NCBI RefSeq assembly: GCF_011320095.1
Contig: NZ_JAANOY010000011.1
Location: 1 to 64,000, forward strand
Reading direction: 5' to 3'
DNA: 64,000 bases
DNA from: Cognatiluteimonas telluris
GTDB taxonomy: Bacteria; Pseudomonadota; Gammaproteobacteria; Xanthomonadales; Xanthomonadaceae
Under the pieces are notes generated by a model. That model did not search any database. It saw only the letters and a list, made by a program, of their open reading frames with translations, and was not told the DNA's origin. The position numbers were made by a program, and so were the translations under genes. Below, one piece after another: positions 44,132-52,965 of this stretch (the first letter of the stretch is position 1; each line of letters starts with the position of its first letter).

Positions 44132-44767
44132 TCAGCGGCGCGCGGACTTGCCCGCCGACTTGCCGGCGGTGGTCTTGCGCGCGGTGGACTTGCCGGTCGC
44201 CTTGCTGGCGGTGGCCTTGCGCGCGGGCGCCTTGGACATCGCGCGCGCGGGGATCGCCTTCTTCGCGGTGGCCTTCTTCGCAGGCGACTTCTTGGCCGTC
44301 GCCTTCCTGGCGGCCGCCTTGTTGGCCGGCGACTTCACCAGCGTCTTCTTCGCGGCGGCCTTCCTGGCCGGCGACTTGCGCACGACCAGCGCCTTGCTGG
44401 CGGAGGTCTTCTTCGCCGCGCCCTTGGCGCCGGCCTTCTTCGCCGCGGTCTTCCTGCTCGCCTTGCGCGCGGCCTGCGCGCGCTTGAGCGCGGCGGCTTC
44501 CTGGCGGCCGCTGTCGGCGGCGGCCTTGAGCCGGCTCTTGGTGTCGGTGACGGCCTTGCCCGCGGCCTTTTTTGCCTTGGTCGCGGCCTTGCCGGCGGCC
44601 TGCCTGGCGTTGGTGGCGGCCTTGCGCGCCTTGCCGGCGGCGTCCTTGACCTTTTCGGTGGCGGCCTCGGCGTTGCGGCTGACGATGGTGCCGAAATCCA
44701 GCGCGCGCTCGGCGACCGTATCGGCGGCGGCGGAAATCGTGGCAGTGACTCCGTTACCGTTGCTCAT
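44132..44767 (-). CDS. Histone H1-like Lys/Ala-rich protein (AlgP/HctB type), 211 aa
   Basis: The N-terminal about 60 residues are helical (TVAERALDFGTIVSRNAEAA). The rest is low-complexity Ala/Lys with AAKK, PAKKATAKK and PARKA repeats, like the tails of eukaryotic H1 and Pseudomonas AlgP. It should bind DNA nonspecifically through its basic tail. Repeat number is probably variable between strains. It sits between nrdJa and nrdJb in the same orientation; a role in regulating the reductase locus is speculation. Confidence 0.85.
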   Translation of the reverse strand: MSNGNGVTATISAAADTVAERALDFGTIVSRNAEAATEKVKDAAGKARKAATNARQAAGKAATKAKKAAGKAVTDTKSRLKAAADSGRQEAAALKRAQAARKASRKTAAKKAGAKGAAKKTSASKALVVRKSPARKAAAKKTLVKSPANKAAARKATAKKSPAKKATAKKAIPARAMSKAPARKATASKATGKSTARKTTAGKSAGKSARR

Positions 44768-44921
44768 GTGCCCTCCCGGGGGCTGCTTGCCTGACTGGTG
44801 GTGGATGGTCCACGCACGGTGGACGCCGCGATCCTAACGCCGGGCGGGCCGCGCCGGCAGCGGTTCCGGCGTCGCGCCGCGGCACCCGGGTGGGCGGCCG
44901 CGTCGCGCTGCCGGCGCGCCT

Positions 44922-47108
44922 TCAGAACTTGCCGTAATACCCCTCTTTCAGCGCGTCGAACAGGTTGGCCGCGGTGTGCATTTCGCCGTCGTACTCGATC
45001 TGCTCGTTGCCCTTGACCTCGAGCACCGTGCCGTCCTCGAGCTCGAAGCGGTACAGGGTGTTCTCCAGGTCCGCTTCCTTGACCAGCACGCCCTGGAAGG
45101 CGGCCGGGTTGAAGCGGAACGTGGTGCAGCCCTTCAGGCCCTGCTGGTGCGCGTAGCGGTAGATGTCCTTGAAGTCCTCGTACGGGTAATCCGTGGGCAC
45201 GTTCGCGGTCTTGGAGATCGAGCTGTCGACCCACTTCTGCGCCGCGGCCTGCACGTCGACGTGCTCCTTCGGGGTGATGTCGTCGGCGGAGACGAAATAC
45301 TCCGGCAGGCGCGCGGCGGCCTCGGTCGCGAACGGCATCGCCTTCGGGTTGACCAGCTCGCGGTAGGCGAGCAGTTCATACGACCAGACGTCGACCTTTT
45401 CCTTGGACTTCTTGCCTTCGCGGATCACGTTGCGGCTGTAGTGGTGCGCAAAGGACGGTTCGATGCCATTGCTCGCGTTGTTGGCCAGCGACAGCGAGAT
45501 GGTGCCGGTGGGCGCGATCGAGCTGTGGTGGGTGAAACGCGAGCCGACCTCGGCCAGTTCGTCGACCAGCTCCGGTGCGACCTCGGCCACGCGCTGCATG
45601 TAGCGCGAGTAGCGCGCGTGCAGCAACCTGCCTTCGATCTCCTGGCCGATCTTCCAGCCGTCGGCCGCCATTTCCGGGCGCTTGCGCAGCATCTCGGCGG
45701 TGACGATGAAGCGCTCGGCCATGATCGGCGCGGGGCCTTTCTCCTTCGCCAGCGCCAGGCCGGTTTCCCAGCCGGCGACGGCCATCTCGCGCGCGATGCG
45801 CTCGGTGAATTCGCACGATTCCTTCGAGCCGTACTTCATCTGCAACATCGTCACCGTGCTGCCCAGGCCGAGGAAGCCCATGCCGTGGCGGCGCTTGCGC
45901 AGGATCTCGTCGCGCTGCTGCTGCAGCGGCAAACCATTCACCTCGACCACGTTGTCGAGCATGCGGGTGAACACGCGCACGACTTCCTTGTACTCGTCCC
46001 AGTCGAAGGTCGCCTGGTCGGTGAAGGCGTTGCGCACGAAGGTGGTGAGGTTGACCGAGCCCAGCAGGCAGGCGCCATAGGGCGGCAACGGCTGCTCGCC
46101 GCAGGGATTGGTGGCGCGGATGTTCTCGCACCACCAGTTGTTGTTCATCTCGTTGACGCGGTCGATGAGGATGAAACCCGGCTCGGCGTAGTCGTACGTC
46201 GAGACCATGATCATGTCCCACAGGTGGCGCGCGCGGATGTGGCCGTAGATGCGGCAGGCGACCAGGCCGTCGTCGCGGGTGATGTAGTTCTTGTGCGTCG
46301 GCCAGTCGCGCCAGACGACCTTGTCGGCATCATCGATGTCGATGTCGCCCTGTTCCTTGGCGTTGATCGGGAACACCAGCGGCCAGTCGCCATCCTGCGC
46401 GACCGCGTCCATGAAGCCGTCGGTGATCAGCAGCGACAGGTTGAACTGGCGCAGCCGGCCGTCCTCGCGCTTGGCGCGGATGAAGTCCTTCACGTCCGGG
46501 TGGCTGACGTCGAACGTGCCCATCTGCGCGCCGCGGCGGCCACCGGCCGAGGACACGGTGAAACACATCTTGTCGTAGATATCCATGAACGACATCGGGC
46601 CGGACGTATACGCGCCGGCGCCGGCGACGAACGCGCCGCGCGGGCGCAGGGTCGAGAACTCGTAGCCGATGCCGCAGCCGGCCTTGAGCGTCAGGCCCGC
46701 CTCGTGGACCTTGTCGAGGATGCCGTCCATCGAATCCTCGATGGTCCCCGAGACGGTGCAGTTGATCGTCGAGGTCGCCGGCTTGTGCTCCAGCGCGCCG
46801 GCGTTGGAGGTGATGCGGCCGGCCGGGATCGCGCCGCGGCGCAGCGCCCACAGGAAGCGCTCGTTCCAGTAGCGCTGCAGCTCGGTGGTGGGCTCGGCCT
46901 CGGCCAGCGCCTTGGCCACGCGCTGGTAGGTGCCGTCGATGTCGGCATCGATGGCGACGCCGGCCTTGGTCTTCAGGCGGTACTTCTTGTCCCAGATGTC
47001 GGTCGATGCCGGCTGCATCGGAATGACCTGCGCGCCGTCGCGCATCCCGTCCACCGTCGTCACCTGGCCCATGTCCGTCCTGATCGCCTCCAGCCGCACC
47101 GTGCTCAT
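44922..47108 (-). CDS. nrdJa: Adenosylcobalamin-dependent ribonucleotide reductase NrdJa, 728 aa
   Basis: Class II (oxygen-independent, B12-requiring) reductase making deoxyribonucleotides. Seen: PAGRITSNAGALEHKPATS, INCTVSGTIEDSMDGI (first active-site Cys), GCGIGYEFSTLRPRGAFV, FTVSSAGGRRGAQM, ATNPCGEQPLPPYGACLLGS (radical Cys and NPCGE motif), HHSSIAPTGTISLSL and SSISKTANVPTDYPYEDF. The C-terminal redox and zinc part is encoded separately by nrdJb. ATG 47108 has GGAG at suitable distance. Upstream are a leader of about 300 bases and an NrdR-box pair. Confidence 0.96.
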   Translation of the reverse strand: MSTVRLEAIRTDMGQVTTVDGMRDGAQVIPMQPASTDIWDKKYRLKTKAGVAIDADIDGTYQRVAKALAEAEPTTELQRYWNERFLWALRRGAIPAGRITSNAGALEHKPATSTINCTVSGTIEDSMDGILDKVHEAGLTLKAGCGIGYEFSTLRPRGAFVAGAGAYTSGPMSFMDIYDKMCFTVSSAGGRRGAQMGTFDVSHPDVKDFIRAKREDGRLRQFNLSLLITDGFMDAVAQDGDWPLVFPINAKEQGDIDIDDADKVVWRDWPTHKNYITRDDGLVACRIYGHIRARHLWDMIMVSTYDYAEPGFILIDRVNEMNNNWWCENIRATNPCGEQPLPPYGACLLGSVNLTTFVRNAFTDQATFDWDEYKEVVRVFTRMLDNVVEVNGLPLQQQRDEILRKRRHGMGFLGLGSTVTMLQMKYGSKESCEFTERIAREMAVAGWETGLALAKEKGPAPIMAERFIVTAEMLRKRPEMAADGWKIGQEIEGRLLHARYSRYMQRVAEVAPELVDELAEVGSRFTHHSSIAPTGTISLSLANNASNGIEPSFAHHYSRNVIREGKKSKEKVDVWSYELLAYRELVNPKAMPFATEAAARLPEYFVSADDITPKEHVDVQAAAQKWVDSSISKTANVPTDYPYEDFKDIYRYAHQQGLKGCTTFRFNPAAFQGVLVKEADLENTLYRFELEDGTVLEVKGNEQIEYDGEMHTAANLFDALKEGYYGKF

Positions 47109-47417
47109 CGCGTCCCGTCTCCTCGTCCCTGCGCGACCGCGGCCGCGACATGTATGTATTGGTCGTCGTCTCTACCCGGCGTCGCGGCCGGGGGGCCGAA
47201 CTGCGGCGACGGGGCTGCCGCGGCGCCAGCATGCGCGTCGCGACGTGGTCTGGATGTGGCCCGTCCGGGCCGTGAGGTCTACTGCAGCGTGCATCCGCCG
47301 TCCCCTTGGGGATTGCCCCCCGTGGCGTGACACCAACGATGGCCGTCGCGTGAACGCCAACCGGCCCCGCCCCTGCCCTGCTTCACCCTACTGCTTGGGC
47401 TTCCGCTGCCCTGTTCA
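47109..47417 (-). promoter_or_regulatory. Long leader region of nrdJa with hairpins
   Basis: About 300 bases without a gene separate nrdJa from the NrdR-like boxes. On the minus strand it contains hairpins such as CCCCAAGGGG and GGCCCGGACGGGCC. A structured nrdJ leader RNA has been described in bacteria; whether this matches cannot be judged by eye. I looked for a cobalamin riboswitch core and did not find one. Confidence 0.3.
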
Positions 47418-47464
47418 CCACAAGATGTAGTGGCGACGCAGGGGAGCCAAACTATGCGCGGTGC
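47418..47464. promoter_or_regulatory. Pair of NrdR-box-like sites upstream of nrdJa
   Basis: Box 1 (47418-47433), read on the minus strand as CCACTACATCTTGTGG, matches about 11 of 16 positions of the NrdR consensus ACACTATATATAGTGT. Box 2 (47449-47464, AAACTATGCGCGGTGC) matches 9 of 16. Their starts are 31 bp apart, about three helical turns, the spacing typical of NrdR box pairs. NrdR would repress nrdJa when dATP is high. Confidence 0.65.
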
Positions 47465-47738
47465 GCCGGGATGTCAACGGGGAAGGCGAGAAAAATTTTG
47501 CGGCCGCGCGTGCGGGCGGTGGTGGCCGCTGGCGGGCGAACTTTGCGTTGCCGCCCGGGTCGATGGGCCTGCGCATTCACTTGCGGGCAAGTCGCCCGCG
47601 CCGCGCCTGGCGCACACTCCCTGCGCCCCGGGATGGCGCCGCGCGCGTGGCCTTCGCCGCCGCAGCGGCGATGGGCACGCGCCCTTCACGTCCCTGCCAC
47701 CGATGCCGACCGATAACACTCCAGGAGACCGATCCTGC

Positions 47739-49223
47739 ATGCGTCCACTGCCCAGCCCCCGCAACACCCTGTTTGCCCTGACCGCCGCGGCTGCGTTCGG
47801 CGGCTTCGCCGCCACCGCGCTGCACGAAGGCCTGGAGGCGCCCGCGCGGGCGACGCCGGCCACGCCCACGGCAGCGGCCGTTCCGGCGATGGCCGCGCTG
47901 CCGGCCAGCGTCGAAGGCACGCCGATGCCCTCGCTGGCGCCGATGCTCAAGCGCGTGCTGCCGGCGGTGGTCAGCGTGCACAGCCAGCAGCGGGTACGGG
48001 TCAGTCCCTTCGGCGGTGATCCGTTCTTCCAGCAGATGTTCCCCGGCCTGACCCAGGAGCGGATCGCGCAGTCGCTCGGTTCCGGGGTGATCGTCGATGC
48101 CGTGCGCGGGCTGATCCTCACCAACCACCATGTGATCGAAGGCGCCGACCAGGTGTCGGTGACGCTGGCCGACGGGCGCAACCTGCCGGCGCAGTTCGTC
48201 GGCTCCGACCCGGACACCGACGTCGCGCTGATGCGCATCGCGGTGCCCAAGGACATGCCGCTGACCGCCATCCCGCTGGCCGACAGCAGCCGCCTGCAGG
48301 TGGGTGACTTCGTGGTCGCGGTGGGCAACCCGTTCGGCATCGGGCAGACGGTCACCAGTGGCATCGTCTCGGCGGTCGGCCGCAGCGGCCTGCCCGGCCT
48401 TGGCTACCAGAACTTCATCCAGACCGACGCCTCGATCAATCCGGGCAACTCCGGCGGCGCGCTGGTCAACCTGCGCGGCGAACTGGTCGGGATCAACACC
48501 GCCAGCTTCAATCCCAGCCGCGAGGGTTCGATGGCCGGCAACATCGGCCTGGGCTTCGCGATCCCGTCCAACCTCGCCGGCGACGTCATGCGCCAGCTCG
48601 CCAGCACCGGCGAAGTCCGCCGCGGCAGCCTGGGCATCGACACCCAGGACATCGACGCGCGGCTGGCCGCGGCGCTGCACCTGGACACCGCGGCCGGCGC
48701 GCTGGTCACGCGGGTCTATCCCGGCTCCGCCGCCGCGGCCGCGGGCCTGCGGGCCGGCGACGTGGTCGTGTCCGCGAACGGCCAGCACATCGACGGCCGC
48801 GAGGCGCTGCACAACTTCGAAGGCCTGCAGCCGGTCGGGGCCAAAGTGGCGCTGGACCTGCTGCGCGACGGCAAGCCGCTGCGGCTGAACGCGCAGCTGC
48901 GCGAGCAGCCACACTCGGTCGACGGCGCGGCGCTGGATCCACGCCTGGCTGGCGCGACCTTCACCGAGTTACCCGAGCGACTGCGGCAGGCTGGCGCCAA
49001 TGGCGTACTGGTGGAACAGGTCGCGCGCGGCAGCCGCGCCGCGGCCAACGGGCTGCAGGCCGGCGATCTGGTGATCGCCGCCAACAGCGGTCGCTTCGAC
49101 GACCTGTCCGGTTTCCGCCTGGGCTTTTCCGGCAAGCGCGGCGATGCGCGCGCGGCCGGGCCGCAACAACTGCTGCTGCGCGTGGTGCGCGGCAACCAGC
49201 AGGGCGAACTGATCATGCAATGA
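47739..49223 (+). CDS. Periplasmic serine protease of the Deg/HtrA family, 494 aa
   Basis: An N-terminal signal or anchor (residues about 8-27) is followed by a trypsin-like domain with catalytic His (LTNHHVIEG), Asp (PDTDVALMRI) and Ser (INPGNSGGALVNL). Then PDZ1 (about 285-375: GSLGIDTQDIDARLA, PGSAAAAAGLRAGDVVVSAN) and PDZ2 (about 400-490: VARGSRAAANGLQAGDLVIA). It degrades or refolds damaged envelope proteins; DegP/DegQ assignment is not certain because the LA loop is short (DegQ-like). ATG 47739 has CAGGAGACC upstream. It is divergent from nrdJa. Confidence 0.95.
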   Translation: MRPLPSPRNTLFALTAAAAFGGFAATALHEGLEAPARATPATPTAAAVPAMAALPASVEGTPMPSLAPMLKRVLPAVVSVHSQQRVRVSPFGGDPFFQQMFPGLTQERIAQSLGSGVIVDAVRGLILTNHHVIEGADQVSVTLADGRNLPAQFVGSDPDTDVALMRIAVPKDMPLTAIPLADSSRLQVGDFVVAVGNPFGIGQTVTSGIVSAVGRSGLPGLGYQNFIQTDASINPGNSGGALVNLRGELVGINTASFNPSREGSMAGNIGLGFAIPSNLAGDVMRQLASTGEVRRGSLGIDTQDIDARLAAALHLDTAAGALVTRVYPGSAAAAAGLRAGDVVVSANGQHIDGREALHNFEGLQPVGAKVALDLLRDGKPLRLNAQLREQPHSVDGAALDPRLAGATFTELPERLRQAGANGVLVEQVARGSRAAANGLQAGDLVIAANSGRFDDLSGFRLGFSGKRGDARAAGPQQLLLRVVRGNQQGELIMQ

Positions 49224-49288
49224 CGCTGCGTTCGCGCAGCCATCCGGCATCGTCGCAGGCGATGTCGCAACCCCGAGGAGCCTGGACC

Positions 49289-49786
49289 ATGAGTATTCCC
49301 CCCAATGCAAGCAACGGCGGCAGCAACACCACCGGCACCGACGGCACGAGCTCCGGCTCGAACCTCAGTTCCAGCCTGGGCAGCACCGGCAGCTACGGCG
49401 CCGACAGCGACATGGCGATGAGCAGCACCGGCAGCGCCAGCGGCAGCCTGAAGAACAACCTCGGCCAGGCCGGGTCGCACCTGAAGCAGGCGGCCGGCCA
49501 CGCCGGCGTCGCGATCAAGGGTGCCGCCAGCGCCGCGGGCGAGGAGATGAAGGTCGGCAAGGCGCAGGTGAAGTCGGAACTGGCCGAAAGCGCGCTGTCC
49601 GGCATTGCCGCCGCCGAAGTCGCCGCCGCCGCCGGCCGCGAGCAGGTCGATGCGCTGATGGACAAGGGCCGCGACCTGCTGGACAGCGCGTCGGAACTGA
49701 TCCGCGAGCGTCCGCTGGCGTCGTTCGGCGTGGCCTTCGCCACCGGCTGGCTCATCGCCAAGCTCGCCCGCGGCAGCGACCGGTAA
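49289..49786 (+). CDS. DUF883 (ElaB/YqjD)-like membrane protein, 165 aa
   Basis: A Ser/Gly/Thr-rich N-terminal tail (about 1-55) is followed by an amphipathic helical region and a C-terminal single membrane helix RPLASFGVAFATGWLIAKL, as in ElaB/YqjD proteins that tether ribosomes to the inner membrane in stationary phase. ATG 49289 follows CGAGGAGCC. It heads a run of genes with the next two (YqjE-like and YqjK-like positions). Confidence 0.82.
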   Translation: MSIPPNASNGGSNTTGTDGTSSGSNLSSSLGSTGSYGADSDMAMSSTGSASGSLKNNLGQAGSHLKQAAGHAGVAIKGAASAAGEEMKVGKAQVKSELAESALSGIAAAEVAAAAGREQVDALMDKGRDLLDSASELIRERPLASFGVAFATGWLIAKLARGSDR

Positions 49787-49795
49787 GCCGCGGCC

Positions 49796-50413
49796 ATGTC
49801 GCCTCCGGCGGACGGCGCGCACGACGGCGCCGGCAGTGCGGGCAGCGAGCGTGGCGGCTTCGATGGTGGCGCTCCCGGCGGTCCAGGCCGGGAATCGCTG
49901 CGCGAAGACCTGCACCGGATCGAAGCCGACATCAAGGCGCTCGGCGATAGCGGCCGGGCGACGTGGAAGGCCGGCCGCGATGCCGGCAAGGCGTTCCGGG
50001 TGCTGCTGTCGGCGGACATCTCGCTGGCGCGCAGCGCCTTCGGGCGCACGCTGGCGTTCACTGGCGTGGCGATCGCGTTCGGTGCCTCGGCGTGGCTGCT
50101 GTTGATGGCCGCGCTGGTGTCGTGGCTGAGCCTGCGCCTGGGGTGGCCGTGGGCGGCCTCGCTGCTGGCCACCGGCGTGCTGAGCCTGGCGGTCGCCGGT
50201 TTCAGCGGCTGGAGCGCAAGCCGCTACTTCGAACACACCCGGCTGCAGGCCACGCGCCGGCAACTGGCGCGGCTGGGCATCGGTGAGCTGGCGGCGTACA
50301 TGCCCGATGCGGGTTCGGGCGCCTCGACCCGGGAGGCCGCCGATCGCGTCACCGACACCGCCAGCGCGACGCCCCTGAAGAAGGGGCTGGGCATGGACGT
50401 GACACCGCCATGA
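49796..50413 (+). CDS. Phage holin family/YqjE-like (DUF1469) membrane protein, 205 aa
   Basis: A Gly-rich disordered N-terminus (1-35) leads to a helical segment SLREDLHRIEADIKALGD and two adjacent membrane helices (about 83-105 and 115-135) with the LGWPWAASLLATGVLSL motif of YqjE-type proteins. It has a cytoplasmic C-terminal tail. It is 9 bases after the DUF883 gene, the same order as yqjD-yqjE in E. coli. The actual role is unknown; the 'holin' label reflects topology only. Confidence 0.85.
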   Translation: MSPPADGAHDGAGSAGSERGGFDGGAPGGPGRESLREDLHRIEADIKALGDSGRATWKAGRDAGKAFRVLLSADISLARSAFGRTLAFTGVAIAFGASAWLLLMAALVSWLSLRLGWPWAASLLATGVLSLAVAGFSGWSASRYFEHTRLQATRRQLARLGIGELAAYMPDAGSGASTREAADRVTDTASATPLKKGLGMDVTPP

Positions 50414-50576
50414 GCACGACGATGCCCTGCGTGGCCGCGATGGTCGCAGGCCGTGTGCGCGCGCACGCCGCGGTGGTGCCTGCGGCGGCGGCCGACTCCA
50501 TGCAGGGCGTGCAGCACGCGCGTGGATGCGTGGCGTCGTCTTCCAACCGATCCAACGACCCAGGCCTGCAATCGCC

Positions 50577-51011
50577 ATGAGCTTTGAATCGCTGATCGAA
50601 AAAGTGCGCCAGGCCGAAAACGCGCTCGAAGCGCGCGAGCGCCAGACCGCCGCCGACTGGCGCCAGGCCAAGGCCTCCTGGCGTGACTTGTGGACGCCGG
50701 GCCGGCTGCTTTCGGTCGGCCTGGTGAGCGGCTTCCTGGTCGGCAAGGTCGAACCGGCGCGTCGCATGACCCGCGGCAGCGGCGCGCTGCAATTGATTTC
50801 GGCGGTGGCCGGACTCTTCGCCGGCGGCAGCGCGCAGGCGGCCGCAGGCGATGCCGAGCACGCGGCGGCCAAGGCGCAACAGACCGTGGACGCGGTGACA
50901 CCCACCGGCGCCGACGCCGACGCGACGACGCCATCGAGCGCGGCCGCGGTCCCACCCTCGCAACGCCCGCGACCGACGCCCGAATCCCTGCGCGCCGCGG
51001 GCCTGCTGTGA
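50577..51011 (+). CDS. Hypothetical protein downstream of the yqjDE-like pair, 144 aa
   Basis: An N-terminal charged coiled coil (IEKVRQAENALEARERQTA) is followed by a short hydrophobic stretch (LLSVGLVSGFLVGKVEP), a second weak one (LQLISAVAGLFAGGSAQ) and an Ala/Thr/Pro-rich disordered tail. It may be the positional equivalent of YqjK. ATG 50577 is chosen. Its stop overlaps the next gene as GTGA, indicating an operon. The 163 bases before it hold nothing I can identify. Confidence 0.75.
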   Translation: MSFESLIEKVRQAENALEARERQTAADWRQAKASWRDLWTPGRLLSVGLVSGFLVGKVEPARRMTRGSGALQLISAVAGLFAGGSAQAAAGDAEHAAAKAQQTVDAVTPTGADADATTPSSAAAVPPSQRPRPTPESLRAAGLL

Positions 51012-52150
51012 GCGAAGTGGCCGGCGACCCGCGCGAAACCGTCCCGCCGCCGCTGCCGATCACGCCACCGCCCCCGGCGGCCGTCGCAGCCGACAGGCCG
51101 GCCAAGCCGCGCATGCGCTCGACGCTGTCGTTGCAGGTGCTGGCGGTGCTGGCGGTGGGCTACACCCTGTGGGCCGCGCAGGACCTGATCCTGCCGGTGC
51201 TGCTGGCGATGTTCTTCGCCCTGGTCGGCAATCCGATCCTGCGCCTGCTGCAGCGGCTGTGGATCCCGCGCTTCTTCGGCGCGCTGCTGGTGCTGTCGCT
51301 GGGCATGCTGCTGACCTTCCAGCTCGGCCGCCAGCTGGTGACGCCTGCGGCCGAATGGGTGCGCCAGGTCCCCAGCCAGATGCGCGACCTCGCCCCGAAG
51401 CTGCGCTCGCTGGTCAAGCCGGTGCGCGAGGCCAACAAGGCGGCCGAGAACATCGCCCGCGCCGCCGGCGGCGAAAGCTCGGTCAACCCGGTGCAGGTGG
51501 TCAAGACCGAGGTCAACGATCCCTACAAGGCGCTGACGTCGACGCCGAAACTGCTGACTTCGGTGCTGGCGGTGGTGCTGCTGACGTTCTTCTTCATGGT
51601 CTACGGCCAGAGCCTGCAGCAGAACGCGATCGCGCTGCTGCCCGGGCGCCAGCAGAAGCGGTTGACGGTGGAGATCCTGCAGTCGATCGAGCGCGAGATC
51701 TCGCGCTACATGCTGACGATCAGCGTGATCAACGTGCTGTTCGGACTGATCCTCGCCGGCGTCCTGACCTACCTCGAGGTGCCGCTGGACGAGGCGCTGC
51801 TGTGGGGCACGATGGCCGCGGTGCTGAATTTCGCCCCCTACGTCGGCCCGCTGATCGGCATGCTGATCATGCTGGTGATGGGCTTCGTCGCCTTCAACGA
51901 CCCGCTGCATTCGCTGCTGCCGGCCGCCGTGTACCTCGGGTTGCATACGCTGGAAGGCCAGCTCATCACCCCGATCATCCTCGGCCGGCGGATGGCGTTG
52001 TCGCCGCTGGTGCTGATCCTGGGGCTGATGGTGTTCGGCTGGATGTGGGGGATCATCGGCCTGCTGCTCGCGGTGCCGCTGCTGGTGTGCGTGAAGCTGG
52101 TGCTGGGGAAGATCGAAGGCCTGGAGGGATGGGCGAAGCTGCTGGAGTGA
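51008..52150 (+). CDS. AI-2E/PerM-family transporter, 380 aa
   Basis: After a Pro-rich N-terminus (1-35) comes the AI-2E transporter fold, about eight helices: LAVLAVGYTLWAAQDLILPV, LLAMFFALVGNPILRLLQ, a cytoplasmic or periplasmic amphipathic part (about 120-185), YMLTISVINVLFGLILAG, NFAPYVGPLIGM and LEGQLITPIILGRRMALSPL. TqsA/PerM relatives export AI-2 or act as ion antiporters; substrate unknown here. The start is GTG 51008 overlapping the previous stop. Confidence 0.93.
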   Translation: MSEVAGDPRETVPPPLPITPPPPAAVAADRPAKPRMRSTLSLQVLAVLAVGYTLWAAQDLILPVLLAMFFALVGNPILRLLQRLWIPRFFGALLVLSLGMLLTFQLGRQLVTPAAEWVRQVPSQMRDLAPKLRSLVKPVREANKAAENIARAAGGESSVNPVQVVKTEVNDPYKALTSTPKLLTSVLAVVLLTFFFMVYGQSLQQNAIALLPGRQQKRLTVEILQSIEREISRYMLTISVINVLFGLILAGVLTYLEVPLDEALLWGTMAAVLNFAPYVGPLIGMLIMLVMGFVAFNDPLHSLLPAAVYLGLHTLEGQLITPIILGRRMALSPLVLILGLMVFGWMWGIIGLLLAVPLLVCVKLVLGKIEGLEGWAKLLE

Positions 52151-52233
52151 GCCGCCATGCGCCTGGCTGCCGCCCGCGCGCGTTACCGCGGCGCCTCCAC
52201 GCGGCATCGGAACCCGGGGCGTAAACTAGGCCG

Positions 52234-52965
52234 ATGGCCTTCCCCATCCGCGCCATCACGCTGGACCTGGACGACACCCTCTGGCCGATCGCGCCGGCGA
52301 TCGATCGCGCCGAGGCGGCGCTGGACGCGTGGTTGCTGGCGCATGCGCCGCGTGCGGCCGCGCGCTGGCCGCTACCGGCCCGACGCAGGTTGCGCGATGA
52401 AGTCGATGCCGAACACCCCCGGCTGTCGCACGATTTCACCCGCCAGCGGCTGATCACGCTGGAGCGGATGCTGCGCGACAGCGGTGAGGACGTCGGCCTG
52501 GTGGATGCCGCGTTCGAGGCCTACTTCGCCGCGCGCTGCCAGGTCGAGCACTATCCCGACAGCGTCGATGCCCTGCAGCGGCTGGCCGCGCGCGTGCCGC
52601 TGGCGGCGCTGAGCAACGGCAATGCCTGCCTGGCCCGGATCGGCCTGATGCCGCTGTTCCAGTTCCAGCTCGGCGCGCGCGAACACGGCGCGGCCAAGCC
52701 CGCGGCCAGCATTTTCCACGCGGCCTGCGTGCAGCTCGGGTGCGCGCCGGCGCAGGTGCTGCACGTCGGCGATGACGTCGAACTCGATGTCGTCGGCGCC
52801 GCCCATGCCGGCCTGCGCACCTGCTGGATCAATCGCGGCGATGCCGACGGCCGGCCGCGCGCCTGGCCATCGCGGCATCCGCGTCCGGACCTCGAATTCC
52901 CCACCCTCGCCGCGCTCGCTGACTGGCTCGACGCGGCGCAGGCGCCATCGCGGAACGCCGCATGA
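52234..52965 (+). CDS. HAD-family hydrolase (YigB-like), 243 aa
   Basis: Haloacid-dehalogenase phosphatase. Motif I is LDLDDTLWPI (nucleophile Asp), motif II ALSNGNA, motif III Lys in AAKPAASIF and motif IV HVGDDVELDVVGA. The helical cap is of the type seen in YigB/pyrimidine-nucleotidase and FMN phosphatases. ATG 52234 gives a short N-terminus before motif I. The stop overlaps the aminopeptidase start (ATGA). Substrate probably FMN or sugar phosphates; not certain. Confidence 0.9.
   Translation: MAFPIRAITLDLDDTLWPIAPAIDRAEAALDAWLLAHAPRAAARWPLPARRRLRDEVDAEHPRLSHDFTRQRLITLERMLRDSGEDVGLVDAAFEAYFAARCQVEHYPDSVDALQRLAARVPLAALSNGNACLARIGLMPLFQFQLGAREHGAAKPAASIFHAACVQLGCAPAQVLHVGDDVELDVVGAAHAGLRTCWINRGDADGRPRAWPSRHPRPDLEFPTLAALADWLDAAQAPSRNAA

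Noticed and set aside
47109-47417. Cobalamin riboswitch upstream of nrdJa
   Set aside because: No recognisable B12-box or conserved core on the coding strand by eye; kept only as an undefined leader.
48716-52207. Reverse-strand open frame of over 1100 codons opposite the protease to AI-2E genes
   Set aside because: Low-complexity His/Arg/Gln composition with no domain; four well-supported genes lie on the other strand.
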